Below, one piece after another: positions 44,894 to 56,800 of a DNA stretch of 64,000 bases (positions within the stretch are counted from its first letter, which is position 1; each line of letters begins with the position of its first letter). Made by a program: the position numbers and the translations under genes. Origin of the DNA: Tricholoma matsutake (Eukaryota; Basidiomycota; Agaricomycetes; Agaricales; Tricholomataceae); NCBI GenBank assembly GCA_026075535.2, contig AP026544.2, positions 558,001 through 622,000 of the forward strand, in the 5' to 3' direction. The notes below the pieces were generated by a model. The model searched no databases. It was given only the letters and a program-made list of their open reading frames with translations, and was not told the origin of the DNA.

Positions 44894-44949
44894 TAAGACT
44901 CCAACCATACTATATATATACTGTATATATATGTATATGTATATGTATA
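44894..44949 (+). mobile_element. hAT element, 5' terminal inverted repeat and AT-rich end
   Basis: TAAGACTCCAACCATACTA is the inverted partner of the end at 28202 (TAAGGCTCCAACCATATAG). GGAGGAAT at 44886-44893 is the 8-bp target duplication shared with 28194-28201. A (TATATG)-type low-complexity run follows and is cut by the Ty3-B LTR at 44950. The sequence continues at 58905. Confidence 0.8.
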
Positions 44950-45185
44950 TGTAAGCTTACCTCAGATAGAGATGAGCTTCACTGGGTCTGACAGCACAGA
45001 ATAGGACCAGAATATACACGGAGCGAGAGTCTAAGGGAGAGGTACAACAGTGAACAGTGGTGTATGTAAAAAATGGGAGAAAAAAAGGAAGGAATCTGAT
45101 CTCGAGCTGTAAGTATATATATATATATGGGGAAAGTGACAGATGTGCAAATATGAGCATTGGATGAGTAAGCATCAGGATTACA
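44950..45185 (-). repeat. Ty3-B 3' LTR
   Basis: This 236-bp LTR is nearly identical to 58666-58899, including a (TA)n tract of slightly different length. Such similarity suggests a fairly recent insertion. Confidence 0.88.
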
Positions 45186-45345
45186 CCCTCCCCCCCTCTG
45201 AAAAATTTCATATCATCTGCAATCAACCAGAGAGGGAAAAAAATACATAAGTATCGTAAAACTGCTCATCGGGTGCATCAAAAACCCCATAGGGAAAAGC
45301 TACCATCGGCAGGGACATGGTGAAAGTGAACAGAACATGATGCCA

Positions 45346-45749
45346 TCACCTTGGTCCTGCCAACCAGTCCTCGAGAGCTGCATTACCCACAAGTTCCGAT
45401 CCTGCGAGCCATTCGTCTTCTTCGGGCCCATAACCAAGCCACCAAATGAGGTATTGCATTCCTCTTCCATGTTTGCGTGCATCGATTATCTTGTCAATGT
45501 AGTATTCTTCAACTCCATTTTCCGTGATGATCGAGCTGGGTCGAGTGAGCTTTTGTGAAGGGAAAAGGGTGCAGTCGTTTTTGTTGTACGGAAGGATTTC
45601 GGATGTGTGATATGTTGGACACCATTTTGATGTTGCAGGCAAATTCAGCGTTACCGTCAAGGCATCATGGTTGATGTCTGCGATGATGTACGGGCCGTCA
45701 AACCTAGGCATAAATTTAGCTACTTGTTTCTCACCTTTTGCAGTGTATT
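45346..45749 (-). pseudogene. Ty3-B Pol, C-terminal part with chromodomain
   Basis: On the minus strand after the Ty3-C insertion the frame reads KYTAKGEKQVAKFMPRFDGP, a GPF/Y-type module, then LPATSKWCPTYHTSEILPY. A chromodomain-like segment follows (VEEYYIDKIIDARKHGRGMQ, YLIWWLGYGPEEDEWLAGSE). It ends with a stop at 45346. The preceding residues (LSTKNCRQQY) are at 53854 and up, on the other side of Ty3-C, and both sides carry the GTATT target duplication. Confidence 0.85.
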
Positions 45750-46404
45750 TGTTACAATTTTCCTTGTAACTCATGGAACCCAACGCACCTGACGATCCCC
45801 TCCAGACAGGAGGCACCCCTTGATTCATGCCTAGGGCATGTCCTTGACATCAGACACACACATGATGGATGACGACTGCATGCATTTGATCCCCTTCCCA
45901 TGGGAGGCACCCTTGATGCATGGTGACTCCATGCACCCAAACCCACTCCCACAGATGCTGTGATACGACAGCCCCTTGACATGAGGTCCATGATGTCGAA
46001 CTCTCACGATCGACATGCTGCACCGCAGCACTCCATGACATCAGATGCCTCATGCAAGGCATGAGGCCTATTGTTTCTATTTTTACTTGATATGCATCTA
46101 CCTTTCCGATTGGATGATAAGGACCTCCCTTCTAGTATAAGTACTGCGACTTGTAGTAGGGATGTCCTTAGTTTAGATCTAGGCAATTAACAGTCTTAAC
46201 TTGCAACTCGCGAACTTACTCGAAACCACTAAGGAAGCCCCTTAGTGCGTGAACCTGAACGACTCTATGCAGAAGCCCTGCTAGAGTGTACTACCTATCT
46301 TACGTCAGATGCTCCGAGTAAGACTAGTGCCGAATGACTCATCGAGGAAGCACCTCGTTGAACGACATCAACTAGATCGAGTGGTTGAGGCTTCGCCCTT
46401 AACA
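45750..46404 (+). repeat. Ty3-C 5' LTR (655 bp)
   Basis: It starts TGTTACAATTTTCCTTG and ends CGCCCTTAACA. It contains a run of short direct/inverted motifs such as TTGATTCATGCC/TTGATGCATGGTG and a TATA-like TATAAGTACTG at about 46137. Relative to the 3' LTR it has about 45 bp extra near 46000-46050. Confidence 0.88.
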
Positions 46405-46711
46405 TAAGATCTAAACTATCTGCTAGCCCACCTACCTAGGTGTAGGCAATACGTCTTGATACACACCACAGCGACCTGGGTCTAGACAAACCCCAGACCA
46501 ACCACCAAGAGAAGCAGAACCACAGTCAGGTTCATCTTGTTACCAATACAACGGAAGACTAGTCCATTACTCGACCCCAGCACAGCGTTGGTTCTACAGA
46601 TCAACTGACAGACAACGAGGAGATTTCCTCACCGATGAAGACTTTGAACAACTGCACACACCCCCACCCAAAACATCCACCCACTTCTTAACAGACAAAA
46701 CCGACGACCTC
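46405..46711 (+). other. Ty3-C leader between 5' LTR and Gag
   Basis: About 300 bp without coding. A standard TGG-type primer-binding site is not obvious after the LTR (ATAAGATCTAAACTATC). Confidence 0.45.
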
Positions 46712-46719
46712 TACAATGA

Positions 46720-47617
46720 GATGTCCAAACCCACAACCGCACCAACGATGTCCATGAAGGACATTTGAATCCGATCACCCACAGACTTCTCAGGAGAGCG
46801 GTCCAAGACCACCAAGTTCCTGCAAGAGATAGACCTGTACTTGCAAATCAATGATCAGGTCTATGACACGAATCACAAGAAGATCATCTTCATGCTGTCC
46901 TTCATGAATGGAGGGACAGCAGCTGCCTGGGCGCAGGCATTCGTCAACCAACACCAGTCCGAGGGACTCAGTGAATATGCAGACTTCCAACAGAAGGTCC
47001 TAGAGGCCTTCTCACCGATCGACGACGCCGGAATGGCAAAGACAGAGATTAAGAATCTCAAACAAGGTTCAGGGAACCTCGAAGAATATGTGGCGAACTT
47101 CCGCATCCTGAAAGACAGGATGGGAATCACAGAAGATGCAGCCATGATCGAGTACTTCATGGACAGACTGCATCCCGAATTACTGAAGAGGGTACACACA
47201 ATGGAGACAGTGCCCAACACGCTTGAAGGCTGGATAAAGGCAGCTTTGAAATATGAAGGCCAATGGAAACAGGCCATGGCAATCCTGGGGAAGACCAGGC
47301 AAAACCAGATGACAAAAGAAACGATGAAGAAAGGACAGCCCTCTCTCAACATCAACCGACTGATGAACCAAGAACGCATGGAACACCTCTGAAAGGGATT
47401 GTGTTTCATCTGCCACCAACCAGGACACAGATCGTCTGACCACAGGGATGGAAAGAACCCCACTCAGACGGGGTCAGCGCCTCCTCCCTACCAAAACTGC
47501 TTCACCCAGAAGAAGACTGGGGTGGACACCTACCAGAAGATCTGCACGATGCTGGATGAACTAGACGAAGAAGAAAAGGAACGAACCCTCAACCTCATGG
47601 AGGAATCGGGTTTTTAG
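46720..47617 (+). pseudogene. Ty3-C Gag
   Basis: A frame from about 46720 has SPTDFSGERSKTTKFLQEID after a TGA. It then reads the Gag core with FMLSFMNGGTAAAWAQAFVN, EYADFQQKVLEAFSPIDDA, IKNLKQGSGNLEEYVANF and YFMDRLHPELLKRV, and after a second TGA (47391) the zinc knuckle CFICHQPGHRSSDH. The last position of the knuckle is H or D instead of C, so zinc binding may be impaired. The final part is acidic (ELDEEEKERTLNLMEESGF) and ends in TAG at 47615-47617. Confidence 0.82.
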
Positions 47618-47682
47618 AACAGCGGCCTGATACGACGCCAGTCACCGCTGTAGTCTCCCTAGGGTCTGTACTCCTAGCTACC

Positions 47683-48063
47683 ATGAATAGACAATCTATG
47701 CACCTGTCTATTTGGGTAGCTGAGTCAGACAATGGGAAAGACGTCGCAACAAACGCGCTCCTTGTCTCTGGAGCAGGAGGAGTCTTTATTGACTCAAACT
47801 TTGTCGAACAAGAAGGGATCAGAACATATCCCTTAGGCCGCACCATCCAGGCCACGAATGTAGACGGGACCCTGAACAAGGAGGGAACGATCACCAGATG
47901 TGTGAAAGGAAGACTCCACATCAATGGAAGGAGCTACCTGATAGAATACCTAGTCGCCAGACTAGGCAAAGAATCAGTAATCCTGGGCCTGCCATGGCTG
48001 CGGGAGATAAACCCGATCATCAATTGGAAGAAGGGAACCTTTGAGTTCCAGGATGAAGAATGA
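47683..48063 (+). pseudogene. Ty3-C protease with a lost catalytic Asp
   Basis: The fold is clear from NALLVSGAGGVFIDSNFVEQ, TNVDGTLNKEGTI, RLGKESVILGLPWLREINP and INWKKGTFEF. The active-site triad that should be Asp-Ser/Thr-Gly reads Val-Ser-Gly (GTC in place of GAC), so the catalytic aspartate is gone. It ends with TGA at 48061-48063. The protease would process Gag-Pol. Confidence 0.82.
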
Positions 48064-48942
48064 CGGGCTCAGATCAAACGAATCTTGGAGAAGACAAGAA
48101 GAGCTGAATGGGCCCTCTTGAACACCCTAAACCTTCCTAGGGTAGACGCCGAAGGGGAGGTGCCAAATGACAGAATGGCACGAATTCGACACATCGTGGC
48201 CAAAACAAGAAAAAGACTCTCTGAAGAGAAGGAGAGAAACCTTGCCCGAGCATGACTAGCCGTGGCAAAGATGAGAGAAAGGCTCGCTGAAGAAAAAGAG
48301 AGGAGCCTTGCCTGAGCCTGATTGGCCATGGCAAAAACAAGAGAAAGGCTTTCTGAAAAGAAAGCCAAAGAACTGAATTCTGCCCAGATAGCTGTCACAA
48401 AGACCAGGAGTAGCAACACCCCTAAACAAGCCAGAGGCCTTGAAGCAGCACGACGTGCTGTCGCCAAGACCCGAGAAAACCAGAAGAAGAAACAACTGGA
48501 AAAGGGCAAAAACAAGGAATGCGACAGGGCACAATGAATTGTGCAAAGGATGAAGGAATTGCTAACCTCCACAGGGCAGGGAAGCACTGGCAAAAGGAAC
48601 ATGAAAACAACACTACAAAACAGGATAAACTACCCTCGACAACAGACTACCCCGACCCATGATTATAGGACTCCAGATTGCAGTACCATCAACGCTGAAA
48701 TACCTATGCCCAGGGAGACCCCCCCTCAGGTAAAGGTCAAAGAGGTACCCGATGAAGAACTACTGGGAGATACCGGCATGGAAATACGAGCGATGGAACC
48801 GACCCCTGAACGAGATGTAATTGAGGATGACTCTATACTGATTGCATACATACGAGGTGAACCAGTCATCGGCCTATTTGGACCAGCCATAGAACTGCCC
48901 CTGACAGAGGAACATCGAGAACCAACACACAGATACATCTGA
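48064..48942 (+). pseudogene. Ty3-C charged coiled-coil-like repeat region between protease and RT
   Basis: A unit like AKTRERLSEEKERNLARA is repeated about three to five times between 48130 and 48540 (KTRKRLSEEKERN, KMRERLAEEKERS, KTRERLSEKKAKE, KTRENQKKKQLEK). The units are separated by TGA codons where Arg would fit. The composition (Arg, Lys, Glu, Ala, Leu) predicts a long helix or coiled coil. A linker then leads to RT (EVPDEELLGDTGMEIRAME). Such an insert between protease and RT is unusual for Ty3 elements. Its function is unknown. Confidence 0.6.
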
Positions 48943-51900
48943 AAAACGAACATGATCAGCAGGCTCACAAAAGGCAAGGGCTCCCCACAGTACCTACTCA
49001 ACTCGGACATATGGATCAGAGCAAAGACATCCATATCCCAATGACTAGCGCACAAGCAAGAGGAGGGAAAGGAGACTAGCCAACAGACCCTGGACGATTT
49101 ACTGCCACTGGAATACCAGAAGTACAGACAGGTATTTGAGAAAGCCACATCCGAATGATTCCCGGAATCAAGACCATGGGATCACACGATCGACCTGAAG
49201 GAAGGCTTTGTACCAAAGGATTGCAAAGTCTACCCATTGACACCGAAAGAACAAGAGAAACTCAATGAGTTTCTAGATGAAAACCTAGAGAAAGGATACA
49301 TCTGACCATCAAAATCACCCATGGCATCCCCGTTCTTCTTCGTGTCGAAGAAGGACTCCGACACTCTACGACCTTGCCAAGACTATCGCTATCTGAACGA
49401 AGAAACAATCTGGAACAACTACCCCCTGCCACTGATCGGAGACCTCTTGGACAAGCTGAAGGGAGCAAGATTTTTCACGAAACTTGATATTCGATGGGAT
49501 ATCATAACGTACAGATAAAGAAAGGAGACAAGTGGAAGGCAGCATTCAAGACTAACCAGGGGCTATTCGAGCCAATGGTGATGTTCTTTGGGCTGTGCAA
49601 CTCACCAGCAACATTCCAGGCCATGATGAACAATCTCTTCCGAGATATGCTAGATGAAGGATGGCTCGTCATCTATATGGACAACATCCTGATCTTCTCG
49701 AAGACGGAAGAAGAACACTGGATAAGGACCGAAAGGGTCCTCGAACGACTATGACAATGTGATCTCTACCTGAAAGTAGAGAAGTGCAAATTCAATGTAC
49801 AGGAAGTCGAGTTCCTGGGCATGATCGTCAGACCCAATGAACTTGCAATGGACAACATGAAACTGGCTGGGATCAAGGACTGGCCCATGCCAAGGACAGT
49901 GAAGGATGTAAGATCCTTCCTAGAATTCGGAAACTTCTATTGACGATTCATCGGACACTTCACAGATCTGGCCAGACCGCTGAATGACTTGATGAAGAAG
50001 AACCAGAAATTTGAATGGACGAACGACTGCCAGCAGTTGTTTGATGTGCTAAAAAGGAAATTCAACGAAACCCCAGTACTGCTGATGCCAAATGCAACGA
50101 AACCATTTGTGGTAGAATCTGATGCCTCAAAATTTGCGACAGGCACAGTACTCAGACAACAGGATGCCAACGGAGACTGGCACCCATGCAGATACATCTC
50201 ACATTCTTTCAACGAAGTGGAAAGAAATTACGAGATATACAACCGAGAACTATTGGGAGTGATCCGAGCGCTAGAAACATGGAGACACTACCTACAGGGG
50301 ACGCCGTTCCCTGTGACGGTATTGTCTGATCACAAGAACCTGACGTACTTCCATCAGCCACAGAAACTGAACCGACGACAGGCTAGATGGGCCATCTACC
50401 TGTCACAATTTGACCTGAAGCTACAACATGTACCCAGATCACAGATGGTACAATCTGATGCCCTATCAAGGAGAGCAGATCACATAGCCGAAGAAGACAC
50501 CAATAACAAGGACAAGACCATCCTCGCTGATGAACTGTTCGTCAAAACGATTGACACTGAGCTCCAGGGAGCCCTGGTCTCAGCAATAATGAAGGACGAC
50601 CTTGTAAATGATGCTTTACGAGCCCTGAAAAACAATGGAACTCCCCCAATCAAGTCTGCATTGGAGGACTGGAAATTCGAAGATGGCCTGCTCTTTTTCA
50701 AAGACAGATGCTACGTGCCACAGGACGAAACCCTCCGCCGAGCGATCATATGAAAATACCATGATAGCATCACGACAGGACACCCTGGACAATGGCAGAT
50801 GATCGAACTGATCCGACAAGACTACTGGTGGCCAGGAATGGCCAACTTCATCAAGAAGTACATCGAAGGCTGCGCAAAGTGCCAGCAAATGAAAGTTAAT
50901 ACACACCCGACGACCCCACCACCGACACCAATATCATCCGACACCAGCAGACCATTCGAGCTGGTAACAACAGACTTTATCACGGATTTGCCCGTGATAA
51001 ATGGATTTGACTCAATCATGGTCGTGGTAGACCATGGTCTTACGAAGGGGGTAATTTTTATCCCTTGCGCAAAGACGATCGACGCACTTGGCGCTGCAGA
51101 CCTTTACCTGCGCCATGTATACACAAGATTTGGACTCCCTGGAAGAATCATCTCAGACAGAGACCCTCAATTTGCATCCAAACTCTTCCGAGAACTCGGA
51201 CGACTGCTCAGGATTAAGCTATCCATGAGCACTGCCTATCACCCCCAGACCGACGGAGAAACAGAGCGAGTAAACCAAGAGCTAGAGGTTTACCTCCACA
51301 TGTTCTGTTCGAACAAACCTGAGGATTGGGAGCGTTATCTCCCAACAGCAGAATTTGCGCACAACCAGAAGACACACTCCACAGTAAAACATTCACCATT
51401 TTACTTGATGATGGGATATCAGCCATGCGCTATCCCCACCCCTTACGAAAAGATGAATGTGCTGGCCGCCAAACAGAGAATCCAAGAACTTCTCTCTGCG
51501 AGAAGGGAAGCTCTTGCTGCACATGAACTAGCCAGACAGACTATGGCTGCCCAAACAAAAGGGCGATATGAACCGTTCAAGGTTGGAGAACAAGTATGGC
51601 TTGACTCCAAGAACCTGAAGATTGGCTACCCAACAAGAAAACTGGCGCCAAAACGAGAAGGGCCCTTCATGATTGAAGATGCCTTGTTGAGAATGACATA
51701 TGGATTGAAACTGCCACCGAGATGGAGGATCCACCCGGTATTCCATGCGGCTTTACTCACGCGATACCATGAGAATGACACTCATGGACAGAACTTCCTG
51801 ACTCCACCACCTGACCTCGTGGAAGGAGAAAACGAATACGAAGTGGAAGCGATCATCACACACAAGAAGCACGGCAAGACACGCTGTTAGCTTGTGAAAT

Positions 51901-52002
51901 GGGTTGACTACCCGACCTCCGAAAACACATGGGAACCTGAATCGAACTTAAAGCATGCCCCCGAGATCCTGACGGCATATAAGAAGAGGTACCATCTCTG
52001 AT
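48943..52002 (+). pseudogene. Ty3-C Pol: RT, RNase H, integrase, chromodomain
   Basis: RT shows [46 protein letters not shown] and FFTKLDIRW, a frameshift at about 49497, then MFFGLCNSPATFQAMMNNLF and VIYMDNILIFSK. The YxDD box is YMDN, so one catalytic Asp is lost. RNase H has VESDASKFATG, NRELLGVIRAL and LSDHKNLTYF. Integrase has KYHDSITTGHPGQW/CAKCQQMK, TTDFITDLP, ISDRDPQFA and VNQELEVY. A chromodomain-like end (YEVEAIITHKKHGK, LVKWVDYPTSENTWEPES) closes Pol near 52002. Stops are TGA except one TAG (51888). Confidence 0.88.
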
Positions 52003-52184
52003 GAGAACCCAAGAAACCCCCACTATCTGAACCAAACAACACCCCTGATACCCCCTAAACGACGATTGACCCACTGAACGTTGACGCCCTTCCCATTCAC
52101 TCCCACCCCCACCCCCTTTTGATAAAGAACAAATACGAGAAGAACATGGCAACTGGATGACAAGTCATTGACCAGTCACCAAGA

Positions 52185-52625
52185 ATGAACAGACTGCTGG
52201 GGCAACCCTCTTGGGAATGCCCGCACGGAATCACATTCTGGATAAACAGAGATGACTGGATAAAGAGAATATCCTTGACTTGCCCAACATGCTGCCTCTA
52301 TGCGCGAAGGAGCACAAAAATGGATTTGACCTGGGTAAAAGCACAATTTGAGGAGTGGTGCTTTGAAGAAGAGTTAGACGGTGGAGACTATCTCCCCGAA
52401 CAATTTGTTGTCGACCGCAATGGTCTGACCCCAGGCAGGAGACCACTAGTGGGGATTTGCCCACTACTGTGGAATGACCTTCAGTGGAACACCCACTACG
52501 ATGAAGAAAGCGGATTTGAGCTGGCAAGGCAGCTCTTATTTGGATGGCATGGAGAACTGGGGACATTGCTGCGTTCCAGCCAACACCCCCATACACCCAC
52601 ACCCCAGACCACTGAGCACAACTAG
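52185..52625 (+). CDS. Accessory ORF between pol and 3' LTR of Ty3-C, unknown function
   Basis: A 146-codon frame from ATG 52185 to TAG 52625 has no internal stop, although the neighbouring pol is riddled with TGA. It contains a CPTCC motif near residue 31, an acidic amphipathic segment (AQFEEWCFEEELDGGDYLPE) and a Trp/Leu-rich C-terminal half (GICPLLWNDLQW, ELARQLLFGWHGELGTLL). I do not recognise a family. It is on the same strand as Gag-Pol, 180 bp after the Pol stop, so it could be a third element-encoded protein. Chance openness over 441 bp is possible but less likely in this stop-rich context. Confidence 0.5.
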   Translation: MNRLLGQPSWECPHGITFWINRDDWIKRISLTCPTCCLYARRSTKMDLTWVKAQFEEWCFEEELDGGDYLPEQFVVDRNGLTPGRRPLVGICPLLWNDLQWNTHYDEESGFELARQLLFGWHGELGTLLRSSQHPHTPTPQTTEHN

Positions 52626-52639
52626 GTGTGAACTGATCA

Positions 52640-53000
52640 TCCACAAAGATGTTAAACTACCGATTGTCCACAAAGACGATAAAACTACCGATTGTCCGCA
52701 AAGATGTTAAACTACCAATTATAAGCTCTAAATATAAAAGTGTCAACATGTACAAACATGATAGCAAGGGAAAATTAGTAATAAAATCCGGAAAAATCAT
52801 AGAAAATGAAGAATAGAAGGAAATGAGGTGGGGAAAAACATAGGACAAACATAAAAAATAGGAAAAACACACAGGGCACCCCCCTAGTCCCCTTACACCG
52901 ATCGTCCGCAAAGACGTTAAATTAGCGACCGTCTGCAGAGATGATAAACTACCGATCATCCACAGAAGATGTAAAACTACGACGATTTCCCTTGACACCA
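52640..53000. repeat. Minisatellite in the Ty3-C 3' untranslated region
   Basis: A unit of about 28 bp, roughly TTAAACTACCGATTGTCC plus GCAAAGATG, is repeated about six times on both sides of a solo LTR fragment (52720-52897). Units differ by a few substitutions. It lies between the accessory ORF and the 3' LTR. Confidence 0.7.
52720..52897 (-). repeat. Solo LTR of the Ty3-X family, internally deleted
   Basis: On the minus strand it starts TGTAAGGGGACTAGGGGG like the X LTR, continues to CTTTTATATTTAGAG and then jumps to the terminal CTTATA. It has lost about 248 of 426 bp. The flanks CCAAT (52715-52719) and CCGAT (52898-52902) look like a 5-bp target duplication of the minisatellite's CCGAT with one change. 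Confidence 0.8.
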
Positions 53001-53238
53001 CACAAACCTACAAGACCCCTCCCCTTCCAATGACACCACCGACTCCTTGACACCACTACCTAGGGCAGCGCAAACCAGAAGAACCTGATCATGGTCCGAG
53101 TTCGGACATGAATTATTCCTCCATCGTACCCCTTGACCCTGACCTACCCACATAACCAGACCACGCCCGATCAGACCACAAAGGAGAGATGAGGATTTGG
53201 GTCGAAGTGTGGAACTTTTGACCATAGCAAGGGGGTAA

Positions 53239-53848
53239 TGTTACAATTTTCCTTGTAACTCATGGAACCCGATGCACCCGACAATCCCCTCCAAAGAGGA
53301 GGCACCCCTTGATTCATGCCTAGGGCATGTCCTTGACATCAGACACACACATGACGCATGCCGACTGCATGCATTCGATCCCCTTCCCATGGGAGGCACC
53401 CTTGATGCATGGTGACTCCATGCACCCAAACCCACTCCCACACATGCTGTGATACGACAGCCCCTTGACATGAGGTCCGTGACATTGGACGCCTCATGCT
53501 AGGCATGAGGCCTATTGTTTCTATTCTTACTTGATACACATCTACCTTTCTGATTGGATGATAAGGACCTCCCTTCTAGTATAAGTACTGTGACTTGTAG
53601 TAGGGATGTCCTTAGTTTAGATCTAGGCAATTAACAGCCTTAACTTGCAACTCGTGAACTTACTCGAAACCACTAAGGAAGCCCCTTAGTGCGTGAACCT
53701 GAACGACTCTATGCAGAAGCCCTGCTAGAGTGTACTACCTATCTTATGTCGGATGCTCTGAGTAAGACTAGTGCTGAACGACTCGTCGAGGAAGCACCTT
53801 GTCGAACGACATCGACTAGATCGAGTGGTTGAGGCTTCACCCTTAACA
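53239..53848 (+). repeat. Ty3-C 3' LTR (610 bp)
   Basis: It matches 45750-46404 with scattered substitutions and a gap of about 45 bp. It is preceded by a purine-rich AGCAAGGGGGTAA, the probable polypurine tract, and followed by GTATT. Confidence 0.88.
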
Positions 53849-53853
53849 GTATT

Positions 53854-56800
53854 GTTGTCGACAATTCTTGGTGGACAGCATGACACAGTCCCCTATGTCC
53901 AGTTCAAAGTCAGGTCCATGCGTGAGGTTCGCATAAGCAGCTTGAGAGATCTTTGCTTTCAGTAGGTTGTCCTGTGCTTCTAATACATCCAGATGGAGTT
54001 TGTCAATCAGTTCCCATGCCCATGTCTCTTCTGGTGTGGTGGGTACCACCAGGGTGATTAAGGGAGGGATCAGTCGTGGGCTTTGGCCAAGCTGCAATTG
54101 GAAGGGCGAGAAGCCTGTCAATTTGTTAATGGTGTTCATGAGATCAAAACGTACATGTGGCAATGCTCGTGCCCATCCTTGCTGATTCTGGGCTACATGA
54201 TACCGTAGTGCTTGGTTAACGGTCTTGTTTGTTTGCTCACTAGCACCATCCATTTGTGGATGGTATGATGATGACATCTTCAGTTTTATGCCTGTTAGCT
54301 TGTGTAACGCTGTCCAGAATTTCGACATGAAGAGTTTGTCACCATCAGAGATGATTCCCAGTGGTAGTCCATTCTCACAGTACCATCGATCAAAGAAGAT
54401 GGCTGTGAGATCCGTTGCTGTGATATCTGTCCTGGTTGGAACAATCTGGATATCAGCATTGAGGTGGTTGGTCATTGTTAAGATGCAATTAAAACCATTG
54501 TCTTCCGGTAATGGTGCAATGAAATCCATTGCAACAGAGTCTCTGCATTGGTCTGGAATGGGTAATGGATGGAGAGGCCCAGCAGGTTTAGATGTTTTCA
54601 ATTTGTTTCTCTGGCAGTCGGAGCAGCTGGGGACATACACGGTGTCGAGGTCTCTCTGCATATTTGGCCAGTAGTAAGAGTTATGCAAGGAACTGTAAGA
54701 TTTTTCGAAACTGAAATATCCCAGCGTGTCATGTGCAAGCCAGAACAGGGATTCTTGTACGCTGCCAGCTGCAGGTATAACAAGTCGTTCACTGATGAAC
54801 ATGAGGTCTTCTTTTTCTTGGACGATGGGCATGCCAGGCGCTGCACTGCACATCTTCTTGCACCAGGGGTCAGTATCATATCTGCTGATGATCACAGTAT
54901 GTAGTTGGGGGTCTTGCAATATTGACAGCACAGCCATCACTGCTTGTGTGGATGCAATGTTGGTTTCAGCCAGTGCATGTGCAGCAAAGAGGGGGCAAGC
55001 ATGTGTTGCCAGGAGGATGGTGTTCACAGCCACAGAGTTCTCTTTGTCATCATCTGGGCAGAATTCATAAGGAGATTTGGCAGACAGTACAGCAGATTCA
55101 CTAGAGGTACAGAGATTTACCGGCAGTTGAGAGAGTGCATCTGTGACAGTGTTTTCTCCTCCTTTGATGTACATGATTTTGGCATCAAATTGCAACATGA
55201 ATTCCATCCAGCATGCTTGACGTTGTGATAAGTCGGGCTGGGTATCGAAGTTCTCAAGTGTTTTGTGGTTGGTGAAGATGGTGAAGGGTGAGCCCACAAG
55301 GTCTGCTTGCCATTTCCACAACGCACGAATGATAGCTAGCATTTCTTTTTCATGAACTGGGTAGTTGAGTTCCGCACCTTTGAATGTCATGGAATCGAAC
55401 GCGATGGGATGGGCTGTTTCCCATGTTTCGCCGAATGACAGTACAGCTCCAGATCGGAAATCACTGGTGTCAGTGGTAACGAAAATCTTCTTCGTGGTGT
55501 CAGAGTGGTCAATGGTTGTTAGGCAGTCATGGCTGATGATGATGGCCTTGATAGCTCCAAAAGCAAACTGATGCTCACTTGTCCATGTTGGGAATGAGCG
55601 GTTCGCTTCTGCGGTGGTCAGTGGTGTTAGCATCGCGGTTTGTGTAGCCAGGTTCAGCAGGAAAGACATGAGATAATGGACAAGTCCCAGAAAACGTCGG
55701 ACATCTGTGGCCGATTGAGGTTGTGGCCATGACAGGATGCGGTCCACTTTTTGTGAGTCTGCCTCAATACCTTTCGTGGAAGTCTGGTGTCCTAGGAAAT
55801 CAATTGATGTGCAGTACAAGCATGTTTTCTTAGGGTTACAGTACAGTCGGGCAGCCTGAAGAGCAGTCAGGATGGTCTGCACATTGCGGTGGTGCTCATC
55901 GATGGAGTTTGACCAAATGACGATATCATCGAGATAGACATGGCAGATTTTGCCAATGTATTCCTAAAGTGCGACAGCCACCCGGCGTTGGTGGATCGCG
56001 GGTGCATTTCGGAGGCCCATGGGCATAATGAGCCATTCATACAGCCCGAACGGTGTGGAGACAGCAGTCAAAGGTATGTCATCTGGGTGCATCTTCGTCT
56101 GGAGAAAACTGTCAGTCATATCAATGGTTGCCCAGATTTTTCCTTTTGCACAGTTGTTCAAGATATTGTCCACCCGTCGTAGAGGGTGGGAGTCAATGAC
56201 CGTATTTGTGTTCAATTGTCTGTAGTTGTTCACCCAGCATGGAAGTACCATGGGGTCTGCCTTCAGGATAATGACAGCAGGGGATGCCCATGATGACAAT
56301 GATGGCCTGATTCGTCCAGCATCCAGATGTTTTTGTATCAAGATACCCCAAGCTTCACGGAATTTCCGGGGGCATTGGTACGTTCTTGTTTTGATGGTTT
56401 GCTCGGCATTTTTCAGTTTGATACGTGCTTGTACATCTGTTGGCAGTTCATTGACGTGTGGTATCGGTTCAAAAATTTCATGAAACTCAGCTTTCAATAG
56501 GTCCTCATGGTGCATCAATTCAGCGAGGTGTGTGAGTGTTTCAACACATTGGTTGATAGCTCCCACAATGTCGATGGGCTTGACGTAATCAAATGACATC
56601 AATTGTTGTCAAGCATGTAGCACATATTTGAGCTCTGCCAGCATTAGCTTATGGTCAGCTCGAACTTGTTTGAGCTGTTTTTTCAATTTCGGTTTGGCGT
56701 GTTTTGGCAACGGTGCAGGTTCAGGATTTAACAGATCATAATTATTATGTTTGTCCATACAGGTGCGTGCAGAGTGGTCGGTGACTATGAAGTTATGCAA

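Larger units (their letters stand above)
45750..53848 (+). mobile_element. Ty3-C, Ty3/gypsy retrotransposon inserted in Ty3-B pol
   Basis: LTRs at 45750-46404 (655 bp) and 53239-53848 (610 bp) begin TGTTACAATTTTCC and end CCCTTAACA. GTATT at 45745-45749 and 53849-53853 is an exact 5-bp target duplication. Plus-strand coding comprises Gag, a protease, a charged helical repeat region, RT-RNase H-integrase-chromodomain and a downstream 146-codon ORF. About 13 of 15 premature stops are TGA. The LTRs differ by substitutions and a 45-bp length difference. It is inserted opposite to Ty3-B. Confidence 0.92.

Noticed and set aside
44950..45185. A microsatellite-only explanation for the TATATG/TATATA sequences around 44900-44950
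   Set aside because: The AT-rich run belongs to the hAT end, and the adjacent 236-bp sequence has a matching LTR at 58666-58899 with GTATA on both outer sides.
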